NCBI RefSeq assembly: GCF_037975245.1
Contig: NC_092577.1
Span: 3,114,501 to 3,178,500 of the forward strand
Source: Apostichopus japonicus
Lineage: Eukaryota > Echinodermata > Holothuroidea > Aspidochirotida > Stichopodidae
DNA: 64,000 bases
Reading direction: 5' to 3'
The position numbers and the translations under genes were made by a program. Shown piece after piece: positions 1-13,600 of this stretch (positions within the stretch are counted from its first letter, which is position 1; every line of letters starts with the position of its first letter). The notes under the pieces are model-generated. The model ran no database searches and was not told the DNA's origin. It saw only the letters and a program-made list of their open reading frames with translations.

Positions 1-312
1 GAATGAATGAATGAATGTATGAATGAATGAACAGGAAGTCAAGAGACAAAGAACTGTAAAGCGCTTTCAGCATATTTCAATTTATGTGCAAGTTGTGAAA
101 ATATGTTTAAACAGATCTGGTCTTCAATAACTGCTAGAAGAATCTCCGGTATAAGTCTCATATATTCCATTTCGGAGACTTAAATACAATCTTTACTGAC
201 GCTCAGTTTAAATTCAGTCCAGTTGACGTGATTGAGAATACGTCAAATAAGCTTTCTGATTGGTTGACGAAGAGACGTGTAAAGTTGCCGAACGAACGGT
301 GTATAAATCTGC

Positions 313-316
<4 letters not shown>

Positions 317-390
<74 letters not shown>

Positions 391-394
391 CTGC

Positions 395-476
<82 letters not shown>
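317..476. repeat. Two (TA)n microsatellites with duplicated lead-in
   Basis: Two long TA dinucleotide runs (about 317-382 and 399-476) are separated by a copy of the sequence that precedes the first run (aaatctgcaaaatta). This indicates that lead-in plus microsatellite was duplicated as a unit. The poly-Tyr/Ile open frames on both strands are translation artefacts. Confidence 0.9.
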
Positions 477-481
<5 letters not shown>

Positions 482-1344
482 CATGTTGTATGTATATTAG
501 ATCCTCCTGCGAAGAAGCCTCATTGGCTTATCAAAGCCGCAAGCTGACCGAAGTCAGTCTCTTACATTCATATTTAACGTCCATGATTACGAATTGTTAA
601 TTGTCAACAAATCTGTAACTGGACGACAAATGAAAGGCAAATGAATATATATAATTGAAATCGTAATGAGTTGGAAAATCCAGAACAGTGAAAAAACTTC
701 CATCTATATATATATATAGATAGATCTCAATTATGGAATACTGTATGGATATAGTATTTGTAAAAGTAAGTTGGCCTGACGTTTCGATCCTTGCAGGATC
801 TACTTGGATATAGTATTTATAGTTTGGCGTTGATTGTGTTTTTGCAGCAAATGTTTGCAAGATGACATAACATGTGCAGGGTGTAGTGTTCACCAAATCC
901 TATGTAAAAGCAATGCATCATTTTGATTCCCCTATAATCCCTTTAAGTACATTAGCCTCTTTTTCAGTGGTAACAATCCTTCCTTTCGTTTGCCATGATT
1001 TAAGCCTTTTTTCTTCACAATTCTATAGGATCTATAGGTTTTACATTAAACAATGATGAATAAGACCAATCTCCCCGTTAGAAGTTGACCTGTGGTACGT
1101 TACAACTTAGTGTGTTGAACTGTTACGGTACGGTAGTAATACATGATATGCGTTGATATACCTTTACCATGCATTTAACTCTGTTAGGGGCGGCGGAAAC
1201 GGTTTCAGGAGACCCAGCGAGACAAAGGAATTGAAAAAAGAACAAGAATATGCAGAAAATAAATAATCAGGAAACAAGAGAGCGAATACCGTGAAGTTCT
1301 TCAATTAAATAAATCCTTCGTGCAAATTTTCCAGAAAAAGAGCA

Positions 1345-1440
1345 CATTTAGTAATGATAATAATAATAATAAGTAATATTTATATAGCGCATAATCAGCA
1401 AAGCTGCTCAAAGCGCTTTACAAATGTAAAACCTAAAAAC
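1345..1440. repeat. Dispersed-repeat fragment with AGCGC / AAAGCGCTTTACA motifs
   Basis: A TAA-rich stretch is followed by tttatatagcgc and, about 30 bp on, ctcaaagcgctttaca. I have seen this motif pair as a recurring dispersed repeat in marine invertebrate genomes, but I cannot assign a family name. The boundaries are not defined. Confidence 0.4.
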
Positions 1441-3780
1441 AAATAGTAACAAAAACCAAAATATTAAATATATAGGACCAATAAGGCAAAAAATGTAACT
1501 GCCAAAAGCAACAATATAAAAAACACACCCGTACTACACGATACTAGAAACTAAAAGGCAATAGTCCAAAACAATTTCAGAAGTATGTAAATAGTAAAAA
1601 AAGATTAAATCATAATCAATGTTTAAATATAAATAAGTATGAGAAACTATAGTACAGTAAGACAATTAGCCTATTGTAAAAGCCTAAAACAGATAGTAAT
1701 AAACACCCAATACTAAACGATAAAAAATAGAACCCTAAACGTAGTAAATAAATAATAATAAATAAATAAAGACTTTATGATCCTTAATTTTGCGCCTATA
1801 TACAGTACTTAGTTGTTCAGTAATAACGAAAGGATACATTTACTACTGAAAAATTATACATTTTATTACCAAGAGGGGCATGTGCAATTATAAAAGGGGC
1901 ACAAAACTGGGAGGGCGCGATTCTCCGTGCCCCTTGGTCCCGCCGACCCTGCGCAGTGCTAACCCTGATTTCATTGAGAATCAGTAAAATATTGTGCGCT
2001 TTGTAGACAAATTGTACAGACGAAGTACCCAGAGATGTGGTGTCGAGTGGAAGCAGTAATGTTCCAGTGGTTAATTAATGAAATTCCATTTAAGACGAAG
2101 TTATTAAAAAAAAAAAAGAAGAAGTTTATTGAATCGATTTCTATGCTCCCTTTTCATCAGTACCTTTGAAATATGTATAATGTTATAATGTAGGTAGAAA
2201 ATATAGTACTCAGCAAAATTTTTCGCATACATTATATTTGAAGAATAATTTCAAAACTGTTTTGGGGGAAAGAATTTCGGAAGATTTTATTGTTCGCTTT
2301 TCATGCATGGTCTCTTTAAACCTCCCCCCCCCTCCCAGACGCCCCTCCCTCCCAAAAGCAAAAACAGAAAACAAACAAAACAAACCACAAACAAAAGCAC
2401 AAACAAACAATACTCAAACTGACTCACATATACCAATTCAAAGCTTTTGTCTTTTCAATACCAACCCCGGCATATCGTGAGATTAAATAAAGCATACTTT
2501 TAGCAATACACAGCTACATGCTGGATGTTAAAATATCTTTAACTTTAACATTACGTGAACCGAGGCCTTTTGTAAGGCTACCTCACAAACTGTCACTTTT
2601 TAAAAGTGTACAATCGGTCATTTCAATACCACCCAAAACAACCCGTTTCACACAGGGAATGTCGGCGGGGCAGGGACGCAGAGGCGACATGTGCCCTTCC
2701 ATTTAAAATCAAAAAATCTTAATACAACATTTCATAAATAACCATGCCCCTTTCGAGTATAAAAAGGTTAAACATCTAAAATCAGTTATTAAAAAAGGGC
2801 ACCGTAGTTGAACAAAATAAGGGAAAATGCAACTTAAATGTGCCCTTTTGTTGAAAACTTTAGAACACTGGAATTTGTGTTACGGATTGCAAGATGAAAC
2901 AATTTTGTTGGAAAGTTTAGAGATAACTTTTTCGATTTGCACCTTCAATTGAGAAACACTTGTCCCACTGCCCCATGATGTCTTCTTCGCCGCCCCTGAA
3001 TAACAGAAAGTTTCACGGTACCTTCCATGTGTAATGACTAAACTTTGTTTTTTCATACAACGGCGATGAATATTTCCCCTTTTGGCGTTCGGTACTGAGA
3101 TCAAACTTCAAAGGTAGTGTTTTGTTCGATTTCGTGACTTAGAGCCTCTCCACTCAAATCGCTATGTTCCTACGCCGCTCCCCAAAAGGCAAAGAATAGT
3201 TGAATATTCAATGCCCCAATTGACAAACGTTTCGGGCCACACATGCTTGTAATTCTTGCAATACACCATCCAAGTAACAGCTACCTATCCTAGGTGGTCA
3301 CTTATGTTAAAAGAAAGTTTGTATGATATCTCTTTTACAAAAGAATGCTTACTTTTACATAGGCACTTCGACTCTACAACCTGGCGGACTGATATCGACT
3401 TTATGTTGTCTGCTACCTTTACGGTCATTATTTGCAACCATGCATAACTCCCCGAAGATGTAACATATACCCCTTCTTCAATCTTTGTATAGAGCTAAGG
3501 TACACGATACCAAGTTACCTCAATCACGAGGAGTGGGTTTTACGCTGCGTAGACTAGCCATGACTCATGTCTAGTGTTACAATAATGTGTCGCTCATGAA
3601 ATGAAAGTTAGAAGAAACAAATTGTTCATCACGAATGTTACCATTTGGCAGCACGACATGGGAGTCAAATGCCATGATGTAGGGTCTTAGCTGAAACTTA
3701 ATAGGTATCATGCTGTGCCTTTGCCTAATGCCTAATAGATTTAACGTTAGTAAACTAACTTAAGGCAAAGCCAATGACGG

Positions 3781-3812
3781 GCCTAGGCCTATGCACTGCA
3801 TAGGCTAGGCCA
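3781..3812. repeat. Short imperfect palindrome
   Basis: The left arm gcctaggcctatgca and the right arm tgcataggctaggc face each other across a two-base centre, so a hairpin could form. No function is apparent. Confidence 0.4.
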
Positions 3813-5482
3813 ACTTGAGGCCAACTTGAACTGGCAAAGTCATCACTGTAGTGTGATACTACTATGCCTATACCAAGGAACAGGCGACCCCATCCTTAAA
3901 AAAAAAATTGTTAGACATTGGTCATTCGTTTTAGGCCTAGTTAGCCTACTGCCTACATAGGGTAGCAGGAGGGGTTTAAAGGGAGAACGTGTATTTTTCT
4001 GTGGATATTCAGGCCATGAATATTTCAGGCCCCTCAATGGCTGTACAAATAGTTTCACAACTACTCCCTCAGAATATTTGAGCAGGTTACATTCCATCTT
4101 CAAATTATCTGTATATTTAGACTTTAAAAACAACTTGCTATATAAGTCCCCCTCCCCCACCCCCTCCATAAAGAAATAAAGATTTCCCAATCTTCTCCTG
4201 CCTCATTGAAAATGCAAAGGCTAGTTTGTTAGAATTCAGGAGTCATGATGATGCATTGCCCTGATTCTTGCAAGGGTAACTATGGCCATTTAACTTTCAT
4301 CTGTGACGTAAACAGATCGACGATTCACTGTAGAGATGTTATAAAAACTTCACGGTTGATTTGCCTCATACAGCTTGGAAACCAGTCCCAGCATCATCTT
4401 CTGCTTCCACTCTTACCAACATCTCCATGAGTTGCATAAATTCTACCTTTTTACTGTTTGTGTAACACCCACTCATTTAAAATCTTGTCTAGAGAATGAA
4501 AGAGAAGGGCTAGAATTTTGTCTTTCATCCTAGGCATATCCTTTATCCACACTATGTTAGTGTGCACTGAGTATTCAAGAAAGCTGCTTTTCTCCTCAGT
4601 TGACAGTCTGGCTCACATCAGGACAGAAATCCCTCACTCTTTTATGTGGTCTAAGAAAATTCCTCTTGGTGTAAGAAAATTCCTCTTTGGAGGGAACTTA
4701 AGTGCATAGAAACTGGGAGATTAAAGATTCTTGGGTGGTTCCGCTTGATCGATCATTGAAAAGCCCAAGAGTCTGCAAGCATCCATACAGTGTGTGTGTA
4801 GACCTACATATACAGTTTTCTCTAAACTAACACCCTTTTTCATGCCCTTCTAATCTTCCATCTGATGATTATGTGGGAGAGAGTATCATCAGCCCAATGT
4901 ACACACACATTGCTTGATGGGAGCAGTTTTGACTAACAAAAGAAAAATTACCTCTACTGAACAATTGGAATTGTTGGGCTGTTTCTTAGGAATTTAGCCA
5001 AGCAGAGAAATAAGGGAAGGAATACTATAGTGTAATTTAGGTGTGCATAGGAGGTAGTATACTGTACTGATTTAGAAGCAGGGAGTTTTATCCACCCTTT
5101 TAGTGACTTTACAGTCTTGTGTACAGCCAGTGACAGTACCAGGTGGCACTTGAGAGAACTCTTGCCATGAGATGACATTTATCTAACAACTTGGGAATGG
5201 AATAAAACTTGGCCTGTCTGGCATCATTTCTATTCCTTTTATTTTTTATATTACAATATGGCTGTCTCTCCAGGATGGGCAATATGTATTTTATCTTTTA
5301 ACTTATTTTTTGGATGTAATATATTGTCAGCTGGTAAGTTTTTTAATTTGTTTCGTTAACTTTCTTTTTATATATGAAATGTAGTCCATTACATGTGAGG
5401 CTATGACTAATGTTGTGTAATTTCTTCTCACCCGTAGTGTGAAATGTGTTCAAGAGTACCTGAGATGGGTGGGTCTCTTGAA

Positions 5483-5855
5483 CATAGGCGTAGGAGCCTA
5501 ATTTGATTTGGGGGGGATGTAACGACTTGCCCAGGAAATATAACCAAACTTTTTCGTGAGCTTTGCGCGCATTCAGCATGTTCATGTGCATATCATATAG
5601 GCATCCATCGGTTATTACATCACGTTCCAATAACATACAATCATTTGCCGTGTTATTACCCTTCCATATTGGTTAGAATAATTGGGGAAGTCATTACAAT
5701 GATAATTATAATAATGATATAAGTTTAACCATTGAAAAACACATTGCAAATTATTCTTCTTTCAGTAGGTGCCCAAAAAATTCTCAGCATGTTGCCCGAA
5801 TTTTCACCAAAATTTTTGGTTGGGGGGCTGCAGCCCCCCGCCTCCTACGCCTATG
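5483..5855. mobile_element. hAT-like non-autonomous element (MITE), 373 bp
   Basis: The left end cataggcgtaggag and the right end ctcctacgcctatg are perfect 14-bp inverted repeats. The element is flanked by an identical 8-bp direct repeat, ctcttgaa, at 5475-5482 and 5856-5863. An 8-bp duplication with CA...TG termini is the hAT superfamily signature. There is no transposase coding capacity. The perfect duplication suggests a fairly recent insertion. Confidence 0.85.
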
Positions 5856-6644
5856 CTCTTGAATATCATGTGTCCATCTTAGCATATCCATATACAGGCA
5901 TATATAGTCTTAGAAAAGTATTGTCTATGAATTAACTAGTTTGATCATGTTTATTTGGTAATAACATGTGCACAAACTCAACAGTCAAAATCCTAGTTCA
6001 GATTAAGTTTATCCAAATCATTAAGTAAAACTGAAACTGAAATATTCCCACAACTGGACCAACTTATAATAATGGTAGAATTCACTCTTATTGCTCGACT
6101 AATACCTAACATCTCCATGTAAATGGGCTAAATTTACTGTAACATAGCATTTTGCCAATTAACAATGTACTTTTTCAATATTTTTGCCCGCTCTATTTTT
6201 TACCAAAGAGTTTCTATACATCTTAGATAATCTTTGTGTCCGATCTCAAAGACTTCAAACTTATGTCACAAGAACAGGATATATACAAAATAGATTGCAT
6301 TGTCAGAATTGCTAATTGCATAATTAAATTTTAATTTGGCTTTAGTGTACTTAACATGGAGAGTGGGAGGGTGGGGCTGGGAGGCTGGGGGGGCATGTAT
6401 CAAAGTACACTGTAGAGTTTCTGTAGAATATTTTGAGTGGAGTTGTTATCTGTTTTTGTCTATGATTTGTTTTTAAAAAACTGCCCAAAAGTTTCTTTTT
6501 CTTGTTTTTATGCTTTAAGTTTAGTTGCTGGGGAAAGGGGGGGGGGAGGTCGGTAGGTGGGTTGGTGTGTTGGAGAATGAACATGGACTGAATGTACAAT
6601 TCCTGCCATCCATTGAAGATTCTATGGTGGACACATTGATCATC

Positions 6645-6720
6645 TCCCCTGCCCCCTCCCCTCCCCTGCCTCCCCTACCCTGCCTCCCCTACCCTGCCTC
6701 CTCCATCTCCTCCCCCTTAA
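6645..6720. repeat. C-rich low-complexity tract
   Basis: Short CCCCTCCC / CTGCCTCCCCTACC repeats. This is low-complexity DNA with no coding support. Confidence 0.7.
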
Positions 6721-7437
6721 GAAGCATGGCCCAAACCCATTTGAGCTTTAATGGACTTTGAAAAGTGCAGGAATTGTCATAGAAGAGCCTTAGCTAGTTC
6801 ACCATATATGTACAGCATGTGCTTATATATATCCTTGGGACTTCTTTTTGAGGGAGAAGTGTAATGACAGCTCAGATTAGCTGTATGTAATCCTATGTGG
6901 CTCTGCGGTTTAATGCCGGCAAATGTATGGAGTTTTCCCCTCATTTTTTATGCAATTTTTAGATACGGTTTTTCTGATTGTCAAACTGGGATAGCTGGTG
7001 TTATACAATACTGCATGGCTATCGGTAACTCTTGCCTTTACAACCTAAGGTAATAAAATGCCCATGTGGGGCAACTCATGCTTTCATAAAGGGATCCATC
7101 CATATTTGAAGGGTTTTTTCTTTTTGTGTGAATAGCTCTGGACCCAGTTTTGCTGAGAGGAAAGAGATAAAAGATCTAAATTTCCACCATGGATGAGCAA
7201 CTTTTCTTAAACCACAAAAGACAATCTTATTCCCTTTGGGAGCCGATTCCACAGTGTTAATGTGCCGCCAAGCATACACAGTACTATATTGTCAGTACTA
7301 TAAGACCTGAATTTAAGCTTTAGGAGCAAATCTCTCAGAGATATTATCAAGTGACGTATATCAAGTGACCAACGTGTATGATTATCAGTTTCAAGAGAAT
7401 TACCGGTCACTTTCTCTGCATCTTTCTTGTCTAACAG

Positions 7438-7668
7438 ACGCTAATAGCCAGGTTATGTGCCCCGGTAATATCACCCAGTCTGTGGATCCAGGGGAGAACT
7501 TTGCCACAGTGGTGTACAGCTTTATGGTTTATGATTCAACCCTGACTTACACTCTAACAGCAAATCCTGAGAACAACTCTGCAGTTTCCATTGGGGTCAC
7601 CACGGCAACGCTCCTGTTTGAGTTTGAGAATTTCAATGACAGCTGTTCGTTCCCAATAATAGTCATCG
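7438..7668 (+). CDS. HYR exon 1 (divergent hyalin repeat)
   Basis: Acceptor ctaacag, donor G|GTAGGT, phase 1-1, 77 codons. The two HYR cysteines are kept (VMCPGN near the start, DSCSF near the end), as is the PGENFATVV strand. The usual W-x-x-P and DNSG motifs are missing, and the TYTATD-SGN core is replaced by a FEFENFND stretch. It has three N-glycosylation sequons (NIT, NNS, NDS). It is the most divergent domain of the array and the first exon seen; its acceptor shows that the gene continues upstream. Confidence 0.75.
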
Positions 7669-10600
7669 GTAGGTTCAATATTGTTTTTTAATTTTTTTTT
7701 ATCTGCATATGTATTATTTTTGTTGTTGTTTTTTTGTGTGCAAAAGTAGGATCTAATCTAAGTCGTAGTTGTTTTGAAGACCCAAGTTCTCAGAAATGGT
7801 ATTAAGTAAACGAAGGGACAGCAATCTGACTTGGAAGAATATAAATCAAAAACGAACATTCAGTTTCTGAAATCCTGTCCGTGGCTCATTTTGCGTTTCC
7901 ACATTCGTGGCATAAAACTTGTGGGTGACCACTGTGACAAGATATTTATATATCACTGTGCCTACTGTCAGGCATTTCTAGTGTTGAGGGTGTCAATCAA
8001 ACGCTTTAAGTATCATATATTATTATGATAAATTATAGCAATCATGTGATCTGCGTAAATTTTCTGGTATATATATATATTGCACAGCCATTATATTTGC
8101 CATTCTATATACCATATTATTTACTGTACAGCATACTGTATACTGTATTATTTACTGTACAGCATACTGTATACCGTATAATTTACTGTACAGCATACTG
8201 TTTACTGTATTATTTACTGTACAGCATACAGTATACTGTATTATTTACTGTACAGCATACTGTATACCGTATTATTTACTGTACAGCATACTGTATACCG
8301 TATTATTTACTGTACAGCATACTGTATACCGTATTATTTACTGTACAGCATACAGTATACTGTATTATTTACTGTACAGCATACTGTATACTGTATTATT
8401 TACTGTACAGCATACTGTATACCGTATAATTTACTGTACAGCATACTGTTTACTGTATTATTTACTGTACAGCATACAGTATACTGTATTATTTACTGTA
8501 CAGCATACTGTATACCGTATTATTTACTGTACAGCATACTGTATACCGTATTATTTACTGTACAGCATACAGTATACTGTATTATTTACTGTACAGCATA
8601 CTGTATACCGTATTATTTACTGTACAACATACTGTATACCCAGACTTTCCAACATTAAGGAAAATTTATGAGTGTGATCAGCGGCAGTGGGGGAGGGGTC
8701 TTATTTTCGTATTTTTGACTGCCTAGATGCAAAATGGTGCATTCCTTTTCAGTTTCTCTGAGTAATTTTATATCGAAAATTTCATCATCATATATATTAT
8801 TGAACTCAACAAGCATGAAAATTCTCAACAAAGACTTTTCTTGAATCGATGAAAGTAATCACTTGCTAACATAATTGAACATTTATATCGCAAATTGAAG
8901 CGCACTTCTCAATCTCTAGTACCAACACCTCTCCCACCCGGCGTTTTCCTCCACCACCATGGCAAACGCACTACTCTTGTAAGTGTAAGTACTCAAAGTT
9001 GCTTTGTGTTGTAGAGGTATACCCTTCAGGACGGTTTTTCGGAGATTGTTTGTGGATTGGCTGTGATAAAGTGCACATAGCGTGTGAGCTGGAAATGCGT
9101 GTGTCACACGCCAAATGCGTGTAAGTTGGAATGTCTGTATACCGTATTATTTACTGTACAACATACTGTATACCGTATTATTTACTGTACAGCATACTGT
9201 ATACCGTATTATTTACTGTACAGCATACTGTATACCGTATTATTTACTGTACAGCATACTGTATACCGTATTATTTACTGTACCTCATACTTAATACCGT
9301 ATTATTTACTGTACAGCATACTGTATACATTATTATTTACTGTACAGCATATACGGTATTTACTGTACAGCAAACTGTATACCGTATTATTTACTGTACA
9401 GCATACTGTATACGGTATTATTTACTGTACAGCATACTGTATACATTATTATTTACTGTACAGCATATACGGTATTTACTGTACAGCAAACTGTATACCG
9501 TATTATTTACTGTACAGCATACTGTATACCGTATTATTTACTGTACAGCATACTGTATACCGTATTATTTACTGTACAGCATATTGTATACAGCATTATT
9601 TACTGTACAGCACACTGTATACGGTATAATTTACTGTACAGCATACTGTATACTGTATTATTTACTGTACAGCATACTGTATACGGTATTATTTACTGTA
9701 CAGCATACTGTATACGGTATTATTTACTGTACTCAATACTGTATACGGTATTATTTACTGTACAGCATACTGTATACCGTATTATTTACTGTTCTCAATA
9801 CTGTATACGGTATTATTTACTGTACAGCATACTGTATACCGCATTATTTACTGTACAGCATACTGTATACCGTATTATTTACTGTACAGCATACTGTATA
9901 CGGTATTATTTACTGTACAGCATACTGTATACATTATTATTTACTGTACAGCATATACGGTATTTACTGTACAGCAAACTGTATACCGTATTATTTACTG
10001 TACAGCATACTGTATACCGTATTATTTACTGTACAGCATACTGTATACCGTATTATTTACTGTACTCAATACTGTATACGGTATTATTTACTCTACAGCA
10101 TACTTTATATGGTATTACTGTACAGCATTCTGTATGCACCGTATTACGTACTGTACAGCATACTGTATACTGCATTATTTACTGTACAGCATACTGTATA
10201 CCGTATTATTTACTGTACAGCATACTGTATACTGCATTATTTACTGTACAGCATACAGTATTATTTACTGTACAGCATACTGTATACCGTATTATTTACT
10301 GTACAGCATACAGTATTATTTACTGTACAGCATACTGTATACCGTATTATTTACTGTACAGCATACTGTATACCGTATTATTTACTGTACAGCATACTGT
10401 ATACCGTATTATTTACTGTACTTCAAACTGTATGCCATACTGTTAACAGTATTGATTTTGTTGGACATAAATCCATGTGAGAGAATAAATTTTTTATATT
10501 GAAAATTTACCACTAACTGTTGCAATATGTCATTACAGCTCAATTAATACATTTCCTATGTTTAATTGGGAGGAAATCTTCAAAATCTTTCCCAATTGTA

Positions 10601-13600
10601 GACCTGATAGTGTTGAGTGAAATCAAGCAATATCCATCAGAAGTAGGCTGCTGTGGTAATTGGTATATATTTGAACAGAGAGGACAAGCCTAAGTGGACA
10701 CACCCTTTGATTGTTGAACAGGTTTATGTTTGCATTCACTGTGTACTAAACTTCCCAAGTCTTATTTATTTGGCGGACAGTTAAATACCACCTTTTTTTA
10801 AAAAGCATCATCTTAGTGCCAGCAAGTAAACAATACAGTGTTTACACATCTACAGTATGGTTCATAGAGTTACATGAATGAATTTTGTCGCCTTCTAAGC
10901 ATATGCTGCAGTGTCAACCAGTAGGGGAAGTATAATGTTATTTAATTTTGAAATGCTTCAAGTTGGTGCGGGAATACCATTGTCATGGATGTTTGATATA
11001 ATGTACAGTAGGGGGTTAAGCAGGTTGCATAAAACTTATATATATATATATATGAATGATAATATGTAGTTTGGCACAAACAATTTTGGACAAAATTCTT
11101 GTTCTTTTGAAAGGATATTTCAGAGAAAATTTTTGCTTTTGACAGATGAAAGAGAAACAAAGGCTAAGAACCCCGGTTAAAGTTTTTTCATTTAGTTCTG
11201 ACGGTACGCTCCAATTTAAAAAAAACAGCATTTGAATTTTGGCACATTTTCACCCACAGTGAACTTTGAAGCAAACAGGTGTGATGTCCATAGGAACATA
11301 ATAACAAATTTCTTTTGTTTTTCATGAAAATTTAGATCCTAGTTTTCCTACTTCCAAGATTGGAGTATATTTATGGACGCACCTCGGACATTTAGCATAC
11401 TGATTTGTTCACTTCACAGCCCCTTTGGGTCAAAGTTGAAACCCATGTCCAAATCCCAAGGTCAAACCAATAAAGTGACACATAGAATCATATTGAAACA
11501 CAATTTGTCGTCAGTTTGCTTCTATGACATCACACCTGTTATGCTTTCAATGATCACTTTTCATTTATCGATATCTCAAAAATGTTATGTAGGAATTGCT
11601 TGAAAATTTCACTTGGATGCCCTATTGAGATATAGGGAAGGTGGTGGGGGGTGTTCAAACTTAACCTTAAAAATACCAAGACAAGTCATGACTATCATGT
11701 CTGCTTATGCTGGTGATAAAGGTTTCGTATCATCCAGCACAGTTTCACCGAATGCCTTTATTATTCAACGGAAACTCCATTTTCATTTTTTTTTCTGGCC
11801 CCGTAGATACTGAGCCCCCAAAAATCCGAGGGTGTCGTACACTGATCATTCAGTCCGCGCCGCCTTCGACAAATTACACGAGCGTATTCTGGTTGGAGCC
11901 ATCCGCCACCGATGCTTTCCCTCCCGTCACGGTGACGAAGACGCACGCCCCGTTTGATCGTTTCTACATCGGTTTCACCAACGTCACCTACACCTTCACC
12001 GATGCCAATGGCAATGAAGCTCGTTGTCATTTCGAAGTCTGGGTTCAAGGTAAGGTATCTTCTTCCACTTCATTTTTAAACTTCTGCCATGCATGAAGAA
12101 AAGAAAAAGAAGAAAGGTGACTATTTCGGAATCAGAATGTCAGAGCCATTATCGATTAAAAAAGGCGGGAAGAAAAAAATCAACGTATATTTACCATTCG
12201 GCAAACTGAGATGAATATTCAAGAGAAAAGTTTGTTGAAACAGCAGAAAGCAAAACGGGAAGTTTGAGAAAAAACAGAAACTGATGATATAGAATCTTTG
12301 TTTCCATTGCCCGGTGCTGTGGCCGAGTGGATGAATGCGGTGGCATTTGAAGCAATGTGGCTTAGCAATCGGGAGGTTCGGGGTTCGATTCCCGGCCGGG
12401 TCATCCAAGAGCAAGCCACAGTTTTCCCATCTGAAATGACTTTCTGAATTGGAAGACTCCCAAATTTGGGTTAAAATGTTGAATTGGAAGTCACTCGACG
12501 TGTAAGTTGTAATCCATACTCCCACATTTGTGGTCGCTTAAGCGTCGTAAAAATAACTTGCTGACTGCTTTTTTTTTTGGCAGATAATACCGATCCCATA
12601 ATCAGCTCATGCCCATCCGATGACACAGTCGCCCCGTCACCTGGTAATGTGACCGCCACGGTCAGCTGGGTAGAACCGACCGCCACCGATAACTCTGGGA
12701 CTGTCATCACCACTGCATCTGCCACACCACCAGCCATCTTTGGACCGGGCGTGACCACTGTGACGTATGACTTTTCAGACCCGTCTGGAAATATGGTGAC
12801 CTGCTCCTTTGAGTACAATGTAGAAGGTTGGTAATATTGTGACCTGCTCCTTTAAGTACACTGTAGAAGGTTGGTAAATATTGTGACCTGCTCCTTTAAG
12901 TGCACTGTAGTAGGTTGGTAATATTGTGACCTGCTCCTTTAAGTACACTGTAGTAGGTTGGTAATATTGTGACCTGCTCCTTTAAGTACACTGTAGAAGG
13001 TTGGTAAATATTGTGACCTGCTCCTTTAAGTACACTGTAGTAGGTTGGTAATATTGTGACCTGCTCTCTTAAGTACACTGTAGAAGGTTGGTAATATTGT
13101 GACCTGCTCCTTTAAGTACACTGTAGAAGGTTGGTAAATATTGTGACCTGCTCCTTTACGTACACTGTAGTAGGTTGGTAATATTGTGACCTGCTCTCTT
13201 AAGTACACTGTAGAAGGTTGGTAATATTGTGACGTGCACTTTTAAGTACACTGTAGAAGGTTGGTAATATTGTGACCTGCTCTTTTAAGTACACTGTAGT
13301 AGGTTGGTAATATTGTGAATTGCTCCTTTGAGTACACTGTATTAAGTTGGTAATATTGTGACCTGCTCCTTTAAGTACACTGTAGTAGGTTGGTAATATT
13401 GTGACCTGCTCCTTTAAGTACACTGTAGTAGGTTGGTAATATTGTGACCTGCTCCTTTAAATACACTAGTAGTATGTCCGTAATATCATTCTCCCTATGT
13501 AATATTCTGTCAATAATAGTATTATTTTTATTTTTTAATTGTAAAAACGATACCTCATTTCTCGGTCAGCTCGTCAGCCGGTAGAAACAAAGCCACAATA

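Larger units (their letters stand above)
1..7437. other. Non-coding stretch upstream of first recognised exon
   Basis: No HYR-like, EGF-like or other recognisable exon was found on either strand; this is probably intron or 5' flank of the large gene. It holds a GAAT run (1-31), two long TA tracts (about 317-476), a TAA run next to a tatagcgc / aaagcgctttaca motif pair (1360-1425) of a kind common in dispersed repeats of marine invertebrates, a poly-C/poly-G patch near 2325, a near-palindrome (3781-3812), a hAT-like element (5483-5855) and a C-rich tract (6645-6720). The open frames here are short and without family features. Confidence 0.5.
7669..11806. other. Intron after HYR exon 1
   Basis: A 4.1-kb intron dominated by a 31-bp minisatellite in two blocks (8106-8640 and 9138-10447), split by a transposon-like insert. 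From 10448 to 11806 I see no exon and no clear repeat apart from a short TA run near 11036. Confidence 0.7.

Noticed and set aside
1186-1952. Possible TIR element (aggggcggcgg ... ccgccgaccct)
   Set aside because: End similarity is only approximate and no target duplication was found.
9131-10480. 449-residue open frame rich in Tyr/Leu/Ile
   Set aside because: Lies in a stop-free 31-bp tandem repeat whose length is not a multiple of 3; no splice sites or domain.
12308-12400. Functional tRNA-Ser or tRNA-Leu gene
   Set aside because: A and B boxes are good, but the acceptor stem does not pair and a SINE body and tail follow.
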